64,000 bases of DNA from positions 46,513 through 110,512 of the forward strand of contig JAJPEN010000070.1 of assembly GCA_021166835.1 (NCBI GenBank), written 5' to 3'. The position numbers and the translations under genes were made by a program. The notes under the pieces are model-generated. The model did no database searches. It saw nothing but the letters and a program-made list of their open reading frames with translations, and had not been told where the DNA came from. This document shows positions 18,678 through 26,802 of this stretch, piece after piece. Numbering within the stretch: the first letter of the stretch is position 1; each line of letters opens with the position of its first letter. This DNA is from Burkholderiaceae bacterium (GTDB taxonomy: Bacteria; Pseudomonadota; Gammaproteobacteria; Burkholderiales; Burkholderiaceae).

Positions 18678-19085
18678 ATGATCCGACTCGTGCTCGCTGT
18701 CAGCGCCACCGCGATTCTCGCCGGTTGCGCACAGAATCAGCCCTGGACCACCGACATGGACAAGGGCGTCGCCTATCAACAGGCACCGGCCAAGACCGTC
18801 GAGGGCGTCTGGACCGGCCCCAACGGAATGACCCTGTACAGCTACGACCGCGACGCGGTCGGCAGCAGCGCCTGCGTGGGCCCGTGCGCCGAGAACTGGC
18901 CGCCGCTGTACGCCCCCGAGGGCAGCCGGGCGAGCGGCGACTGGTCGATCATCCAGCGCTCCGACGGCCGCCTGCAATGGGCCTACAAGGGCCACCCGCT
19001 CTACTACTGGTCCAAGGACACGAGGCCCGGCGACCAGACCGGCAACGGCTACGCGAACGGCGCGTGGCGACTGGCGAGGCCGTGA
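18678..19085 (+). CDS. COG4315-type secreted lipoprotein
   Basis: 135 aa. Lipoprotein signal peptide MIRLVLAVSATAILAGCAQ with lipobox LAGC at 14-17. The mature part matches the secreted-repeat family of unknown function: VEGVWTGPNGMTLYSYDRDAVGSS, CVGPCAENWPPLYAPEG and WAYKGHPLYYWSKDTRPGDQTG, with a conserved Cys pair. The role is unknown. GGAGA precedes ATG 18678 by about 8 bases. Confidence 0.82.
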   Translation: MIRLVLAVSATAILAGCAQNQPWTTDMDKGVAYQQAPAKTVEGVWTGPNGMTLYSYDRDAVGSSACVGPCAENWPPLYAPEGSRASGDWSIIQRSDGRLQWAYKGHPLYYWSKDTRPGDQTGNGYANGAWRLARP

Positions 19086-19090
19086 AGGCG

Positions 19091-19117
19091 GTGAGGGCAG
19101 TGAGGGCAGTGAGGGCA
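19091..19117. repeat. 9-bp tandem repeat GTGAGGGCA x3
   Basis: Three exact copies of GTGAGGGCA immediately downstream of the lipoprotein stop codon, running into the left arm of the long inverted repeat that begins at 19118. Too short for a CRISPR repeat and without spacers; a slippage-type tandem. Confidence 0.8.
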
Positions 19118-19213
19118 GTGAAGGGTGAAGGGGGAAGGGTGAAGGGGAAAACCGGCGCGCGATTCGTCGCCGTCGTGGCTGTTGCCCTTCATCCTTCACC
19201 CTTTACCCTTCAC
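19118..19213. terminator. Long imperfect inverted repeat between convergent genes
   Basis: Left arm 19118-19146 (GTGAAGGGTGAAGG...) and right arm 19185-19213 (CCCTTCATCC...CCCTTCAC) pair over about 29 bases with three mismatches by my count, around a 38-base loop. The right arm includes the stop codon of the flavin reductase gene. The position between convergent genes suits a bidirectional terminator or mRNA 3'-end stabiliser. The arms are purine on one strand and pyrimidine on the other. Confidence 0.5.
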
Positions 19214-19767
19214 TTCCACACGAACCGCTCCACCCACTTCACATAAGCATCGACGAACCCCTGCAGGAACTTGCGCGTCGAGTCGTTCGCGACCGTACCA
19301 TCGGCAGCGATGATGTCGTCGTGGAAGTGCAGGTAGACCTCGGGCTGCCCCAGCGCCGGGATGTCGAGGTAGGCCATCGAACTGCGCAGGTGATGCTGCG
19401 CGACCGCCGTGCCGATCGATCCGATCGACGCGCCGATCACAGCGCCGGGCTTGCCGGCGAACGAGTTCTTGCCCCACGGCCGCGACGCGATGTCGATCGC
19501 GTTCTTCAGCACGCCGGGCACCGAGCGATTGTACTCGGGCGTGACGAACAGCAGCGCCTGCGCCGATTCGATGTCGCGCTTCAGGCGCTGCGCATTCGGG
19601 GGATAGCCGGCGTCGAAATCCTGCGTGTACAGCGGCAGGTCGTCGATGCGCACGTGCTCGAACTTCAGCTCCTTCGGCGCGAGCTTCTCGACCGCGCGTG
19701 CCAGGCGTCGGTTGTAGGAATCCTGCCGCAGGCTGCCGACCATCACAGCCACCTTGCATTCGTTCAT
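19210..19767 (-). CDS. NADPH-dependent FMN reductase family (ChrR/YieF-like)
   Basis: 185-aa flavodoxin-fold reductase. FMN-phosphate motif VGSLRQDSYNRRLARA near residue 10, the family signature FVTPEYNRSVPGVLKNAIDIASRP near 75-98, and GASIGSIGTAVAQHHLR near 115. Members reduce quinones, chromate or azo compounds with NAD(P)H. ATG 19767 yields the usual length. The gene's end lies inside the inverted repeat it shares with the lipoprotein gene. Confidence 0.9.
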   Translation of the reverse strand: MNECKVAVMVGSLRQDSYNRRLARAVEKLAPKELKFEHVRIDDLPLYTQDFDAGYPPNAQRLKRDIESAQALLFVTPEYNRSVPGVLKNAIDIASRPWGKNSFAGKPGAVIGASIGSIGTAVAQHHLRSSMAYLDIPALGQPEVYLHFHDDIIAADGTVANDSTRKFLQGFVDAYVKWVERFVWK

Positions 19768-19921
19768 CTGTGGGCCTCCGGGTAGAAGCTTTCCCGCAGC
19801 AACCCGGATGCCGCGGCGCGCCGGCCGGGGCCGCTGCCCACCCGCCGCCGCCGCGCCGCTGAGCGACAATTCGCGTCGATTCCGCCGGCGCGCGTGGCCG
19901 GTGCTTCCCGGAGCTTTCCCA

Positions 19922-21541
19922 TTGCCGATCTCCCCGCCCGACGCGCCCCTTCGGCCCGTTGCCTCGACGAGCGCGTGGGCGCCGCTGTCGCTTCCGGTCT
20001 TCCGCATGCTGTGGCTCGTCTGGATGACGGCGAACACCACGATGTGGATGAACGACGTCGCCGCCGCGTGGCTGATGAGCACGCTCACGCCTTCGCCCGT
20101 CATGGTCGCGCTGGTGCAGACCGCTTCGACGCTGCCGGTGTTCCTGCTCGGGCTGGGAAGCGGCGCGCTCGCCGACATCCTCGATCGCCGGCGCTTTCTC
20201 GTCGTCACGCAGTTCTGGGTCTCGGGCACGGCGACGCTGCTGTGCCTGGCCACGCTCTCCGGCGTGATCGATCCGGTGCTGCTGCTCGTGCTCGTGTTCC
20301 TGAACGGCGTGGGACTGGCGATGCGCTGGCCGGTGTATTCGGCGATCGTGCCGAACCTCGTTCCGCGCCTGCAGTTGCCGGCGGCGCTCGCGCTCAACGG
20401 CGTGGCGATGAACGCGTCGCGCATCATGGGCCCGATCGTTGCCGGCTTCCTGATCTCGGGCGCCGGCACCGAGTACGTCTTCGTGCTCAACGCGACGCTG
20501 TCGCTGGTCGCGGCGCTCGTCATCCTGCGCTGGAAGACCGAGAAGAAGACGAGCGCGTTGCCGGGAGAGCGATTCCTCGGCGCCATCCGCGTCGGCGTGC
20601 AGTACGTGCGCCAGTCCGACCGCATGCGCTCGGTGCTGCTGCACGTGGTGATCTTCTTCAGCCAGTCGACGGCGCTGATCGCGCTGCTGCCGCTGCTCTC
20701 GCGCCGCATCGACAACGGCGCGGCCGGCACCTTCACGCTGCTGCTCGCGGCGATGGGCGTGGGCGCGATCGCCTCCGCCTTCGTGCTGCCGAAGGTGCGC
20801 GCGACGACGACGCGCGACGACCTGCTGCGCTACGGTTCGCAGGGGCAGGCGCTGGCGATGGCGATCGTGGCCTTCGCGCCGAACCTGTGGGTGGCCGTGC
20901 CGACGATGATGATCGGCGGCGCAGCGTGGCTGATCGCGGCGAATTCGCTGTCGGTGTCCGCGCAGCTCGCGCTGCCCGACTGGGTGCGGGCGCGCGGCAT
21001 GTCGATCTACCAGGTCGCGCTGATGGGCGGCGCCGGCCTGGGCGCCGCGTTGTGGGGGCAGGTCGCGGCCTGGACCGACGTGCGCACCAGCATCGCGGCA
21101 GCGGCGGCGACCGGAGCCGCGCTGCTGTGGCTGACGCGCCGCCATTCGATCCACGGAGGCACCGAGGAAGACCTGACGCCGCAGTCGTGGAAGGCGCCGG
21201 TCACGCGCGATCCGGTCGCACCGTCGGCCGGCCCCGTGCTGACGACCATCGAATATCGGGTCGATCCGGCGCGCATCGACGAATTCCGCAGCGTGATGCA
21301 GGAGACCCGGCGCAGCCGGCTGCGCGGCGGCGTGCTGTCCTGGGAGCTGTTCCGCGACACGCTGGATCCCGACCGGTTCATCGAATACTTCATCGACGAG
21401 ACCTGGGTCGAGCACCTGCGGCGCTTCGACCGCTTCACCGCGTCCGACATCGCGCTGCGCCAGCGCCGGCTCGCGCTGCACGTGGGCGAGGCGCCGCCGC
21501 AGGTGACGCGTTGCATCGCCGAGCCGCTGGAAAGCGACTGA
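19922..21541 (+). CDS. MFS transporter (EntS/MFS_3 type) with C-terminal ABM-like domain
   Basis: About 539 aa if TTG 19922 is the start (GGAG 8 bases upstream); GTG 19901 is also in frame. Residues about 20-415 hold twelve hydrophobic segments with MFS_3 features (WMTANTTMWMNDVAAAWLMS, LADILDRRRF, NASRIMGPIVAGFLISGAG). After a linker comes a roughly 85-residue domain (VLTTIEYRVDPARIDEF ... RFIEYFIDETWVEHLRRFDRFT) resembling antibiotic-biosynthesis-monooxygenase dimeric alpha/beta barrels. The domain may dimerise or sense a cytoplasmic ligand (inference). It probably exports a siderophore-like or other small molecule; the substrate is unknown. Confidence 0.8.
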   Translation: MPISPPDAPLRPVASTSAWAPLSLPVFRMLWLVWMTANTTMWMNDVAAAWLMSTLTPSPVMVALVQTASTLPVFLLGLGSGALADILDRRRFLVVTQFWVSGTATLLCLATLSGVIDPVLLLVLVFLNGVGLAMRWPVYSAIVPNLVPRLQLPAALALNGVAMNASRIMGPIVAGFLISGAGTEYVFVLNATLSLVAALVILRWKTEKKTSALPGERFLGAIRVGVQYVRQSDRMRSVLLHVVIFFSQSTALIALLPLLSRRIDNGAAGTFTLLLAAMGVGAIASAFVLPKVRATTTRDDLLRYGSQGQALAMAIVAFAPNLWVAVPTMMIGGAAWLIAANSLSVSAQLALPDWVRARGMSIYQVALMGGAGLGAALWGQVAAWTDVRTSIAAAAATGAALLWLTRRHSIHGGTEEDLTPQSWKAPVTRDPVAPSAGPVLTTIEYRVDPARIDEFRSVMQETRRSRLRGGVLSWELFRDTLDPDRFIEYFIDETWVEHLRRFDRFTASDIALRQRRLALHVGEAPPQVTRCIAEPLESD

Positions 21542-21559
21542 GCCTCGCGCCCGCGGCCC

Positions 21560-21565
21560 TATAAT
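21560..21565 (+). promoter_or_regulatory. Candidate -10 TATAAT for the DUF2946 gene
   Basis: A perfect TATAAT ends 9 bases before ATG 21575, so transcription would begin 2-4 bases before or at the start codon, giving a leaderless or nearly leaderless mRNA. No convincing -35 lies 17 bases upstream. Confidence 0.45.
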
Positions 21566-21574
21566 CGCGCGCAA

Positions 21575-21985
21575 ATGAAACGTCCCCGCCGCAGCCTGCG
21601 CCGCCGGATCGCAGCGTCGATCGCCTGCCTGGCGTTCGTGCTGCAGGGTTTCGTGCCATTGCTCGCCCAGGCGGCCGCGAGCGCGGCGCGCGGGCAGTTC
21701 TATCTCGGCGCGTTGTGCTCGGTGGACCACGCCGGCGCCCGCGTCCGCCTCGGCAAGGCGCTCGACGCCGAGGCGCCGGCTCCGCTGCCGTCGTCGCCCG
21801 GCACCGCGCACTGCTCGTTCTGCGCGCTGCCCTGGGGAGCCGATGCGCCCACTCCCCCGAGCTTCGGATGGCGCATCCCCGACGTCGACATCGACGCACG
21901 GCTCCCGATCGTCCCGATCGTCGCGTCGCCGGCAACCCCGGCGCGCGGACAGCCGCAAGCGCCGCGCGCCCCTCCCCGCGCCTGA
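21575..21985 (+). CDS. DUF2946 family protein
   Basis: 136 aa. N-terminal signal/membrane segment ASIACLAFVLQGFVPLLAQA, then CSVDHAGAR and the family motif TAHCSFCALPWGA. The paired Cys/His residues (CxxC preceded by His) are consistent with copper binding; family genes commonly sit beside copper and TonB genes. The next two genes are a copper chaperone and NnrS, so a role in periplasmic copper handling is plausible. No SD precedes the ATG, which fits leaderless expression. Confidence 0.78.
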   Translation: MKRPRRSLRRRIAASIACLAFVLQGFVPLLAQAAASAARGQFYLGALCSVDHAGARVRLGKALDAEAPAPLPSSPGTAHCSFCALPWGADAPTPPSFGWRIPDVDIDARLPIVPIVASPATPARGQPQAPRAPPRA

Positions 21986-22110
21986 GGCATTTCCAGCGCC
22001 GGCGATCCGCCGGCCGCTCGCTTCCCGTTCCTTTCCCCCATTTTCCGTCTCGGCGATCCGCCCGGAAGGCTTTCCGGACCCACGTCGAGACGTTGCGCAC
22101 AGGACCCCCG

Positions 22111-22608
22111 ATGAACACCGAACGAATCGTCTCTTCCCGCCGCGCGCTGCCTTTCGCGCGGCTCGCCGCATCGCTTTTCGCCGTCGCGCTCGCGACCGCC
22201 GCCGCCGCCGAGGTTCGCGTCGACGAGCCTTGGGCGCGCGCCACCGTTGCCGGCCAGCAGGCGAGCGGCGCCTTCATGATCCTGACCTCGTCCGCCGATG
22301 CACGGCTGGTCGGCGTGCAATCGCCCGCTGCCGGGGTGGCCGAGATCCACGAAATGGCGATGGAAAACAATGTGATGCGCATGCGCGCGATCGACGGCCT
22401 GGCGCTCCCCGCCGGCAAGCCGGTCGAGCTGCGTCCGGGCGGCTATCACCTGATGCTGCTCGACCTGAAGAAGCCGCTCGAAGCGGGGCAGAGCGTGCCG
22501 CTGACGCTCACCGTCGAAGACGCGCAGGGCAAGCGCGAGCGCATCGACGTGCAGGCGCAGATCCGCCCGCTCGGCGGCGGCCAGGGAGCGAGGATGCACG
22601 GGCACTGA
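22111..22608 (+). CDS. PCu(A)C periplasmic copper chaperone
   Basis: 165 aa with a signal peptide (RALPFARLAASLFAVALATAAAAE). The mature domain has the PCu(A)C Met/His copper site: EIHEMAMENNVMRMRAID near 85-102 and YHLMLLDLKKPL near 112, i.e. His-Met spacings typical for Cu(I) binding. It delivers copper to cytochrome oxidase CuA or, by analogy, nitrous oxide reductase. It ends in RMHGH, an extra Met/His tail. It lies between DUF2946 and NnrS genes, matching a copper/respiratory cluster. Confidence 0.9.
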   Translation: MNTERIVSSRRALPFARLAASLFAVALATAAAAEVRVDEPWARATVAGQQASGAFMILTSSADARLVGVQSPAAGVAEIHEMAMENNVMRMRAIDGLALPAGKPVELRPGGYHLMLLDLKKPLEAGQSVPLTLTVEDAQGKRERIDVQAQIRPLGGGQGARMHGH

Positions 22609-22631
22609 CGCAACACCGGCGACCCGCCAAG

Positions 22632-22654
22632 AAGATGTATAGTTCATCCATCTT
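22632..22654. promoter_or_regulatory. NsrR-like operator upstream of nnrS
   Basis: 23-bp dyad: AAGATGTAT, five central bases AGTTC, then ATCCATCTT. The outer arms GAAGATG (22631-22637) and CATCTTC (22649-22655) are perfectly inverted. It fits the known NsrR pattern (AAGATGyATTT-N-AAATrCATCTT) at the outer positions, differing mainly in the centre. It ends 17 bases before the nnrS start, where an NO-sensing repressor would block transcription. Confidence 0.65.
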
Positions 22655-22671
22655 CAAAGGCGGGCGCCCGT

Positions 22672-23889
22672 ATGAAATCCCTTTCCGCGCGCGGCGGGCT
22701 CGTCCCTCTGCTCGAACCCGAACCGGCGGTTCCGCAGCGCGGCCGCAATGCGTTGTTCCGCCTTGCGTTCCGGCCGTTCTACCTGCTGGCGGCGCTGTGG
22801 GCGGCGCTTGCCGTTCCACTGTGGATCGCGCAGTTCGCCGGGGTGCTGCCCCCGCCGCTCGCCTATCCGGCGATGCTGTGGCACGCGCACGAGATGACCT
22901 TCGGCTTCGCGCTCGCCGTCATCGTCGGCTTCCTGCTCACCGCGGGCCGGGCCTGGACCGGCTTGCCCACGCCGACCGGCACGCGCCTGGCCGGCCTGGC
23001 GGCGCTGTGGGTGGCGGCGCGCGTCTTCAACTACACCGGCCCGAGCGCAATGGCGATGCTGCTCGACGCGGCGTTCATCGTCGCGTCGATGCTGGCGATC
23101 GGCGTCGTCCTGCTGAAGGCGCGCAACTACCGCAACCTGTTCGTGCTGGCGGTGCTCACGGCGTTCCTCGTGGCGAACTCGCTGTTCCACCTGGCGGTGG
23201 CCGGTCGCATCGACGTCGCGCCGTTGAAGGCCGTCCGCTTCTTCGTGTTCGTGATCGTCGTGCTCACCTGCGTGATCGGCGGACGCGTGATTCCCACCTT
23301 CACGGCCAACGCGCTGCGCGGCGTGCGGCAATGGAAAGACCGGCGCCTGGACTGGGCGTCGCTCGCGCTGACCGCGTTCGCCCTGCTGCTCGCGCTGCTG
23401 CCGGTTCCCGCGGGCGTCGTCGCCGCTGCCTGCTTCGTCGCCGCGTCGCTGCAGGCGGCCCGCCTGGCCGGCTGGAATCCGTGGGCGACGCGCCGCACAC
23501 CGATCCTGTGGGTCCTGCATCTGTCGTACGCGTGGATCCCGGCCGGACTCGTGCTGCTGGCGCTCGGCGCGCTGGGCCTCGTGTCGGAATCGGCCGGCGT
23601 GCACGCCCTCACGCTCGGCGCGATCGGCGGTCTGATCATCGGCATGATCACGCGCACCGCGCTCGGCCACACGGCGCGTCCGCTGAAAGCGGAAGGGATC
23701 GAAACGACCGCCTACGCGCTGGTGCACCTGGCGGTGCTGCTGCGGCTCGCGCCGATGCTCGTGCCGGCGCTGCCGTACCTGCCGTGGACCACGGCGGCGG
23801 CGAGCGCCTGGAGTCTCGCCTTCGTGGTCTACCTGCTGAAATACGTGGGGGTGCTCACCTCGCCACGGCTCGACGGCCGCGACGGGTGA
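22672..23889 (+). CDS. nnrS: NnrS family protein (nitrosative-stress membrane haem protein)
   Basis: 405 aa, about twelve membrane segments. NnrS features: NALFRLAFRPFYLLAALWA at 25-45, AMLWHAHEMTFGFALAVIVGFLLTA at 72-97 with haem/copper-ligand His residues, GGRVIPTFTANALRG near 205, and GGLIIGMITRTALGHTARPL near 325-345. NnrS protects against nitrosative stress and is induced by NO. The NsrR-like operator just upstream supports NO control here. Confidence 0.92.
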   Translation: MKSLSARGGLVPLLEPEPAVPQRGRNALFRLAFRPFYLLAALWAALAVPLWIAQFAGVLPPPLAYPAMLWHAHEMTFGFALAVIVGFLLTAGRAWTGLPTPTGTRLAGLAALWVAARVFNYTGPSAMAMLLDAAFIVASMLAIGVVLLKARNYRNLFVLAVLTAFLVANSLFHLAVAGRIDVAPLKAVRFFVFVIVVLTCVIGGRVIPTFTANALRGVRQWKDRRLDWASLALTAFALLLALLPVPAGVVAAACFVAASLQAARLAGWNPWATRRTPILWVLHLSYAWIPAGLVLLALGALGLVSESAGVHALTLGAIGGLIIGMITRTALGHTARPLKAEGIETTAYALVHLAVLLRLAPMLVPALPYLPWTTAAASAWSLAFVVYLLKYVGVLTSPRLDGRDG

Positions 23890-23922
23890 ACACGGTCGTC
23901 GACGACGGCCTCAGGTGCGACC

Positions 23923-24357
23923 TCAGGCGGCGCGGCGACGCATCTGCGCACTGCCCGCTTCGGCCGGCGCGTAGTCGAACTCGAGGCGGCTGAGCGCGCG
24001 CTCGAAATGCTGGCGCTGGGCCACCGCATGCTGCTCGAGGCGACGGCCGCCCCAGACGCCGGCCAGCTGGCTCGGCGACACGCCCTGGATCTCGCTCGAT
24101 CCCTGGCCCGCCGGGCGGATCGTCACGGCGCACAGCATGTACAACCCGACGCGGCGGTCGGCGCGCGACGCGGCCTGCATGGTCGGTCCGTGATAGGCGT
24201 ACAGTGCGAGCGAGCCGGGTCGGCCCTCCGGATCTTCGCCTTCCGGTTGCACTTCGCCGGCGACGATGAATCCTTCGCGCTCGAGCACGCGGCGCAGCAG
24301 CGCCGAGGCGCGCTCGACCGGCAATTCGATCGTGAATCGTACAGGCAAGGCTTCCAC
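23923..24357 (-). CDS. Conserved hypothetical protein
   Basis: 144 aa, GTG start with AAGGGAG 6 bases upstream. The N-terminus (VRFTIELPVERASALLRRVLEREGFIVAGEV) has an alternating beta-alpha pattern weakly like DUF302. The centre holds GLYMLCAVTIRP. The C-terminus is Arg/Ala-rich. No signal peptide or metal motif. I do not recognise a function; it is convergent with nnrS. Confidence 0.6.
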   Translation of the reverse strand: MEALPVRFTIELPVERASALLRRVLEREGFIVAGEVQPEGEDPEGRPGSLALYAYHGPTMQAASRADRRVGLYMLCAVTIRPAGQGSSEIQGVSPSQLAGVWGGRRLEQHAVAQRQHFERALSRLEFDYAPAEAGSAQMRRRAA

Positions 24358-24454
24358 TTGAAACTCCCTTCGATCGGTTCCCTGGACGGCTGGACTTGAG
24401 TCAGGGGAAATCGTGCTTGCGGCAACTTAGGGCTGGCTTAAGGGCCGGCTTAAT

Positions 24455-24502
24455 GAATGACTGAGTGAATAACTGAGCGAATAACCGAGCGAGCGGCTGG
24501 GC
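24455..24502. repeat. 12-bp tandem repeat, three units plus a degenerate fourth
   Basis: GAATGACTGAGT, GAATAACTGAGC and GAATAACCGAGC (24455-24490) are followed by the decayed GAGCGGCTGGGC. They lie in the 262-base space between the divergent hypothetical and CopZ-like genes, after two GGCTTAA-type repeats (24434-24453). Nothing else recognisable is seen in this space. Confidence 0.6.
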
Positions 24503-24619
24503 GGCCGACTGCGCGGACAACGGAATGATTGCCCCGAGCAGGTTGCGTTCCCGGCCAGCCCCGTCCGGGGAAGGTCCGACGTCGCGCGGTGCCGATTCGA
24601 TGAGAAACCGGAACTCCAG

Positions 24620-24820
24620 ATGACCACTTACGACGTCAAGGGAATGACCTGCGGCCACTGCGTCAGGGCCGTCACCGCCGCCGTGCAACAGGTCGACGCG
24701 CAGGCGAGAGTCGAAGTCGACCTCGCAGCCGGGAAGGTGCAGGTCGACTCGACGATGCCGGCCCCGGCGATCGAACGCGCGATCGCCGAAGCCGGCTACG
24801 AAGCGAAGGCGCTCAGCTGA
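24620..24820 (+). CDS. HMA-domain copper chaperone (CopZ-like)
   Basis: 66 aa, a single heavy-metal-associated ferredoxin-like domain with the Cu(I)-binding motif GMTCGHC (Cys residues 11 and 14) and the usual ending AIAEAGYEAK. It would shuttle Cu(I) to a P-type ATPase or cuproenzyme. No copper ATPase gene is adjacent. Its 3' end overlaps the convergent Hsp20 gene by 8 bases. Confidence 0.92.
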   Translation: MTTYDVKGMTCGHCVRAVTAAVQQVDAQARVEVDLAAGKVQVDSTMPAPAIERAIAEAGYEAKALS

Positions 24821-25244
24821 TCTGCAGTCGCTTCGCGGCGGGCGCCTGCTTCTTCGGCAGCGTCAACGTCAGAACGCCGTCCTCGAACTTCGCGTTGGCA
24901 GCGCCCTCGTCGATCTCGGAAGCCAGCTGGAAAGTGCGGCCCACCGAGCCGTAATACCGCTCGCTGCGCAGCACGCGCTCGCCTTCCTTCTGCTCGGACT
25001 CGCGCTTGACCTCGGCGCTGATCGAGACGCGGTTGCCGTCGATCTGCACGTGGATGTCGTCCTTCTTCACGCCGGGCATTTCGGCCTGCACCTTGTAGGC
25101 GCCATCGGCCTCCTTGACGTCGACGCGGATCTCGAGGGCACCGCCCGCCTCGCCCGCAGCACCGCGCGCGGCGGGCTGCATGAAGCCGCGGAACAGCTCG
25201 GGGAACACTTCGGCAAACGGGTCGTACACGGAAAGTCTGGGCAT
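24813..25244 (-). CDS. Hsp20/alpha-crystallin small heat-shock protein
   Basis: 143 aa. Short N-terminal arm [20 protein letters not shown], alpha-crystallin domain from about 45 ([20 protein letters not shown]), the conserved [16 protein letters not shown] and [15 protein letters not shown] signature, and the C-terminal QIS tail. ATP-independent holdase. AGGAG lies 8 bases before ATG 25244. A candidate sigma-32 promoter and a hairpin-rich leader lie upstream. Confidence 0.93.
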   Translation of the reverse strand: MPRLSVYDPFAEVFPELFRGFMQPAARGAAGEAGGALEIRVDVKEADGAYKVQAEMPGVKKDDIHVQIDGNRVSISAEVKRESEQKEGERVLRSERYYGSVGRTFQLASEIDEGAANAKFEDGVLTLTLPKKQAPAAKRLQIS

Positions 25245-25300
25245 CGTTTTCGCTCCTGTGCTGTGGGCTCCGCCGGTTCGATCCGGCGTTCGGATCATCA

Positions 25301-25327
25301 GATCCGGGCGGAGCCGTCGTTTTCAAG
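25301..25327 (-). promoter_or_regulatory. Candidate sigma-32 promoter of the hsp20 gene
   Basis: On the minus strand CTTGAAA (25327-25321), a 12-base spacer, then CCCGGATC (25308-25301). This approximates the heat-shock pattern CTTGAAA-N11-14-CCCCATNT and lies 57 bases before the start codon. The -10 overlaps an inverted repeat CGGATC-ATCA-GATCCG (25291-25306). Confidence 0.45.
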
Positions 25328-25470
25328 GAGCGGGCTGCGTCGGCACGAAGGGCCCGGAAACGGCTTCCGCGCCTCGCAGCGTGCCGCGCCCGCTTCGGCA
25401 CTCTACGAAGCCGGCCCGGGCGCGTCTGTAGGGATGCCTCGACCGTTGCTGTCCTGCGTTGTCGACGGTT

Positions 25471-26673
25471 TCAGACGCGTTCGATCATCGTGGCGATGCC
25501 TTGCCCGACGCCGATGCACATCGTCGCCACCGCGCGCCGGGCGCCGCTGCGCTGCAGCTGGTGCGCCGCGGTGAGCACGATGCGCGCCCCCGACATTCCC
25601 AGCGGATGGCCGAGCGCGATCGCCCCGCCATTGGGATTGACGAACTCGGTATCGTCGGGAACGCCGAGCGCCCGCAGCACCGCGAGCCCCTGCGCGGCGA
25701 AGGCCTCGTTCAGTTCGATGACGTCGACCTCGCCGATCGAGTGCCCGGTGCGCTCCAGCAGCTTGCGCACGGCCGGCGCAGGCCCGATACCCATCATGCG
25801 CGGCGCCACGCCGGCCGTCGCCATGCCGACGAAGCGCGCGCGCGGGGTGAGCCCGTAGCGCCGGGCGGCAGCCTCGGTGGCCAGGATCAGCGCAGCCGCT
25901 CCGTCGTTCACGCCCGAGGCGTTGCCGGCGGTGATCGTGCCGTCGGCGCGCACGATCGGCTTGAGCCTGGCCAGCGCGTCGAGCGTCGTCTCGCGCGGAT
26001 GCTCGTCACGATCGACGACGACGGCGTCGCCCTTCTTCTGCGGGATCGTCACCGCGACGATCTCCTCGGCGTAGTAGCCGTTGCGCTGCGCCGCGGCCGC
26101 GCGCTGCTGGCTGCGCAGCGCCATCGCATCCTGGTCCTCGCGCGAAATGCCGTGCTCGACGGCGACGTTCTCGGCGGTCTCGGGCATCGAGTCGATGCCG
26201 TAGCGGCGCTTCATCTCGGGATTGACGAAGCGCCAGCCGATGGTCGTGTCGTAGATCGCGTTCTCGCGCGCGAACGCGCTCGCCGCCTTCGGCACGACGA
26301 AGGGCGCACGCGACATGCTCTCGACGCCGCCGGCGATGCCCAGTTCGATCTCGCCGCAGCGGATGGCGCGCGCGATCGTGCCCACGGCGTCCATGCCCGA
26401 GCCGCAGAGCCGGTTCACCGTGGCGCCCGGCACCTCGACCGGAAAGCCGGCCAGCAGTAGCGCCATCCGCGCGACGTTGCGGTTGTCTTCGCCGGCCTGG
26501 TTCGCGCAGCCGAGGATCACCTCTTCGACGGCCGACGGATCGAGGTCGGGATTGCGCGCGAGCAGCGCCTTCAGCGGCACCGCCGCCAGGTCGTCGGTAC
26601 GCACCCCAGAGAGCGCGCCCCCGTAGCGGCCGATCGGCGTGCGCACGGCGTCACAGAGAAAGACTTCGTTCAC
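25471..26673 (-). CDS. pcaF: Thiolase, probably 3-oxoadipyl-CoA thiolase
   Basis: 400 aa. Nucleophile Cys90 in [45 protein letters not shown] and the second catalytic Cys in CIGVGQG. The N-terminal [22 protein letters not shown] and the [20 protein letters not shown] segment are typical of PcaF/PaaJ enzymes that cleave 3-oxoadipyl-CoA to succinyl-CoA and acetyl-CoA, the last step of aromatic beta-ketoadipate or phenylacetate breakdown. GTG 26673 gives exact family length though no good SD is seen. An acetoacetyl-CoA thiolase is the alternative. Confidence 0.85.
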   Translation of the reverse strand: MNEVFLCDAVRTPIGRYGGALSGVRTDDLAAVPLKALLARNPDLDPSAVEEVILGCANQAGEDNRNVARMALLLAGFPVEVPGATVNRLCGSGMDAVGTIARAIRCGEIELGIAGGVESMSRAPFVVPKAASAFARENAIYDTTIGWRFVNPEMKRRYGIDSMPETAENVAVEHGISREDQDAMALRSQQRAAAAQRNGYYAEEIVAVTIPQKKGDAVVVDRDEHPRETTLDALARLKPIVRADGTITAGNASGVNDGAAALILATEAAARRYGLTPRARFVGMATAGVAPRMMGIGPAPAVRKLLERTGHSIGEVDVIELNEAFAAQGLAVLRALGVPDDTEFVNPNGGAIALGHPLGMSGARIVLTAAHQLQRSGARRAVATMCIGVGQGIATMIERV

Positions 26674-26802
26674 GGCAGGATTCCCGGGTTGGAGAAACCG
26701 GGATTGTGCACTCGCGCCAGCGCTCAAGCTCACTGCGGCGACGCTTTCCGGCGCAGCCGGATCGGCGAATAATCGGGAGGCGCTTCACTCACGGAGATTG
26801 CG

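Noticed and set aside
19091..19117. Possible CRISPR-like repeats
   Set aside because: Nine-base units without spacers. The 22-bp units at 50741-50806 are also directly abutting, so neither is a CRISPR array.
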